Source: Ricordea florida (Eukaryota; Cnidaria; Anthozoa; Corallimorpharia; Ricordeidae). Taken from it: a stretch of 64,000 nucleotides of DNA. Positions 51,501-54,500 of this stretch are shown here, one piece after another (within the stretch, counting starts at the first letter, position 1; every line of letters begins with the position of its first letter). The notes below the pieces were generated by a model, which saw only the letters and a list, made by a program, of their open reading frames with translations, was not told where the DNA came from and did no database searches. The stretch is from assembly GCA_949710005.1 (NCBI GenBank), contig OX453287.1, positions 3,216,305 to 3,280,304 on the forward strand. The letters run 5' to 3'. The position numbers and the translations under genes were made by a program.

Positions 51501-54500
51501 GGAAGCGGGTATTCTTCTTTAACCTTTTCGACAATAATTTTTCTTATTTCCTCCAATTTTTCAACGAATTCTTTTATAAGAGCATCAGGGTTTGAATTGA
51601 CAAGAAAAATGGGTTCTTTTGTTAAATTATCTATTAATGCAACACTAACTGGAATGTGGGTATGGGTGAAAATTAAATCATCGGTAATCTGTTTATCTTC
51701 TTTTTGTAATAGTCCCTCAAAATCGTAATCAATAAAATAGGGGTATGGATTAAATTTCTTTTTGAACCATATATTAGGTAATTCAGGATTTTCACACTCC
51801 CAAACCGATACTACATTATAACCTAAGCTTTTTATCCTATTTTCTCTTTCAATAGTTTCATTATATTTAATTTTGTCGGTTGTTGAACACATGCACCCAT
51901 GCCATTTACAACCATAAAACTCAAAAACAGTTTTTGTCTCTGGTTCGTATCCATCAAACAAAATCTCATTTCCTTTTTCATCCCTATAACATCTTTCTCC
52001 ACCATGTCCGCAAAGCCCATGATGAATATGTTTACCTATAATTTTAGATTGGTTTTCTATCCACCTACACGCTTTATAACTAAAATTTATTTTACCCCCA
52101 TAAAAAACTTTGTCAGATTCATTCATGATGTGTTTTATCTTTTCTCCCGTGCATAATATTTTTGTCTTTCCTCCTGTGCATGTTTCATTGGTAAAATGCC
52201 TTTTTAAATCTTCGTGTCTGGTAAATTTTTGTTTACATCCTTGGCATACCCAGTTTTGAGCAAGAAGATCTAGATTCTTAATGAAAAAACCATGATTATT
52301 ATAAAGACCTAAATTTAAACTTGGGAAATTATCTTTGAAATTGTTTTTTCCAAACACCAGTTTCCAAACTTTAAAATTTGTTATATCTTTCTGCTCATAA
52401 ACCCGGATGTTTATGGAGAAAACCTTTGAAATTTTCTCAAAATCAACCAATTTTGTTGATCTAACATCTTCTTTTTTTAGTTTTTTGTTGCCATAAAAAG
52501 TTCTAGCTAGATTTAATGATTGTTTCTCTATTCGTTTTTCAGGATTTTGTTTACCAGCAATAATATTCATGAGAATAGCTAAACACCTCCATACACAGAG
52601 ATTATCATCTTTTTCATCTACAGAGTAAATACATCTTTTCTTTCGTAATTCATCAGGTAATCTTCCACACCCAACTAAAGGCTGTCTGGTATTAATAACT
52701 TTTATTTGTACTTCTCTAAACTCAACTCCGCCCTCATTAACACCTGGTTTATTAATTTTCTTTTCTGGAGGTAAATATGCTCTCATCCAAGCATCTCCCT
52801 CTAAACTCAATCTCTCACCCTCACACCTCTCTATATATTTTTTTATTTCTGGAAGTGATGTAAAAGTTCCTCCACTTCTAAATGTATGTGCATGATAAGC
52901 TATTTCACCATTTCCTCTTTGAATCAAAGCACTAAAACTGAAAACAATTCTTGCCCCCATTTCTATGTGGGGTTCCAACTCATTATAAATTATTTCTGAC
53001 AAATCATTATTTAGATTCCTCCTAAATCTAATAATATTTCCATTTATTCCTAGAGTATCACGAATTGGAGGATCATCTTCATTTGGATTTATTGAAAATA
53101 TTTTAAGAACTATTGTTCTTTTCTTTTTAGTTTTTTCCTTCAATTCATCTCTCACACTATCAGATATAGTTACCTTTCTTTTTGTTTTAGTTTTAGTATT
53201 ACTTCCATTAAATTTTATGATGTTTTCATTTGTCAATTCTTCAATCCTTTTGGAAAACTTATCTTTATCCATTACCCTAAAAATATTCTTTGGCTTGAGA
53301 ATTGGAACATTAATTTTAGGCACCGGCTCATCAAGAATTGGTTTTTGCGGTTTTATAAAAGTTGGTGCTAATTTCCTTTTTCTTACCAGAGGAGAACCGG
53401 TTAATTTTAATTTACTTTTTCTTGGAGGAGGTGATCCTGGTGGTGTAATAGGTGGAGTTCTTGGGGCAGGAGAACCGGGTGGTGTCCCCACCATTGCCGG
53501 CTCTTCATTAATTCTCCGCCTGTAATTTTCCAAATCCTCTTGTGTGTTTATCCCCATCTCACGTAATGCCACTATTTTCGCCGCTTTTCGTATACTAGGT
53601 CTCACCCTTATACCTAATCCCCGCAAAATCTCTTTTAATTTTTCCAAATTCTCTCGTGTATTTATCCCCATCTCACGCAATGCCAATATTTTCTCCGCTT
53701 TTCGTATACTAGGTCTCACCTGTATACCTAATTTCCTCAAAATCTCTTTTAATTCGACGTTTTTTAATTTTTCCATCTTCGTATTGTATTTCACTATTTT
53801 TTCTTTTAAACCAATTCTTTTCAATTTTTTTCTCATATTTTCCAGTCAACCTAAAAACGTACTTTTAAATTTTTAGCTTAAAATTCTGTCAACCTAAAAC
53901 GTACTTTTTAAAAAAATAACCTCGTAAGCTAAAAGAGAACAGAGATTTTCAAAAATAACCTAAAAACGTACTTATCCCCTTAACCTAAAACACAGATATT
54001 TCTCAAAAATAGCTCATTCAACCTAAAACGTACTTTTAGAAAAATAACCCTTAACCTAAAAGCATAGAGATTTTTCTGACAAATTTCAAAATAACCCTAA
54101 AACGTGAGTATCCCCTTACCCTACCTAAGCACAGATACGTATCCCCTTACCCTAAGAAGCACAGATACTTTTCAGTCAAATTTCAAAAATAACCTAAAAA
54201 CGTGCGTATAAACACGCTTACATAGTAGTGCAGTAATCTCACTGGTAACTGGACTATAATATTGTATGCATGCTTTCCCACAAAGTTGCCAGCTATGCAG
54301 ACAATGCGGGACTCCGTAGGATGATAAAAACAAGTCACAAAATGGAGTGGCACGATTTTATACTCGGTTTATTCTTGGTAGCTATTACTACTCAGACAGA
54401 CTGTTCAAATATCCGGTGGTATTTTGGGTGGATTTTGCCGAGATTTTCCCTTAATTGTGTTCGATTAAGTGTCATTGGGTTCGAATAGTTCGGAAATCGA

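Larger units (their letters stand above)
38374..54229. mobile_element. Polinton/Maverick, complete, about 15.9 kb
   Basis: The borders are 376-bp terminal inverted repeats with no mismatch that I can find and a 6-bp target duplication. Fourteen genes are packed between them, mostly with less than 100 bases of spacing. The core set is present: retroviral-type integrase, protein-primed family B DNA polymerase, FtsK/HerA-like packaging ATPase, double-jelly-roll major capsid protein and a probable minor capsid protein. No frame is broken. A stand-alone adenovirus-type maturation protease, found in many Polintons, is not seen; the polymerase carries an OTU-like domain instead. It lies in intron 2 of the KDZ transposase gene. 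Identical TIRs and intact genes indicate a recent insertion, and a virus-like life stage is possible given the capsid genes. Confidence 0.93.

Noticed and set aside
38374-54229. Free virus or contaminant contig
   Set aside because: TIRs with a target duplication and in-phase KDZ exons on both sides show that it is integrated in the host sequence.
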